Assembly (NCBI GenBank): GCA_029267975.1
Contig: JAJUHH010000201.1
Coordinates: 1-5,987 of the forward strand
Source: Clostridiales bacterium
Lineage (GTDB): Bacteria > Bacillota > Clostridia > Lachnospirales > Lachnospiraceae
Length of the DNA: 5,987 nt
Direction: 5' to 3'
Part shown: in pieces, positions 5,977 through 5,987 of the stretch
Numbering within the stretch: the first letter of the stretch is position 1
Layout: every line of letters begins with the position of its first letter
Made by a program: the position numbers and the translations under genes
Notes under the pieces: generated by a model
What the model saw: only the letters and a program-made list of their open reading frames with translations
Told to the model about the DNA's origin: nothing
Databases searched by the model: none

Positions 5977-5987
5977 CGCTAATGCAC

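Noticed and set aside
5928..5987. Sigma-G promoter for the ger operon
   Set aside because: No pair of GHATR and CATNHTA elements at 17-18 base spacing is found in the 60 bases available.
1..5987. Mobile element, tRNA or rRNA gene, or defence system
   Set aside because: No transposase or integrase, no terminal repeats, no RNA gene structure and no defence protein motifs were seen. The genes form coherent chromosomal units.

Overview
The window suggests an endospore-forming, low-GC Gram-positive bacterium of the class Clostridia, perhaps Lachnospiraceae-like. The clearest evidence is a complete tricistron-type nutrient germinant receptor operon (GerA, GerC and GerB families). Strong purine-rich Shine-Dalgarno sites, AT-leaning base composition and a clostridial-type M23 peptidase agree with this. 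The family-level placement is inference.

Left part, plus strand. Positions 1-614 hold the 3' portion of a DUF421 (YetF-like) membrane protein gene whose start lies upstream of the window. After 62 bases comes a complete gene (677-1783) for a membrane-anchored M23/LytM zinc peptidase with all expected metal and catalytic residues. A sigma-E-like promoter can be proposed in the gap, but only from short motifs.

Centre, 1784-2023, is non-coding and lies between convergent transcription units. It contains a long hairpin (1807-1850), probably a terminator. It also contains about ten head-to-tail copies of a degenerate 16-base repeat (about 1884-2037) that run into the stop codon of the last minus-strand gene.

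Right part, minus strand, read from 5927 down to 2024: gerA-family (4458-5927), gerC-family lipoprotein (3343-4458), a 62-residue two-helix membrane protein (3135-3323), then gerB-family permease-like subunit (2024-3124). Junctions are tight: TAATG overlap between A and C, 19 bases from C to the small gene, and a ribosome site overlapping the small gene's stop that serves a TTG start for GerB. Together A, B and C should form an inner-spore-membrane receptor that senses small nutrients. The small protein fits the 'D subunit' class reported in Bacillus receptor operons. The A-C-D-B order differs from the textbook A-B-C order. No wholly new system is evident. The most unusual items are the 16-base repeat array and the small inserted gene.
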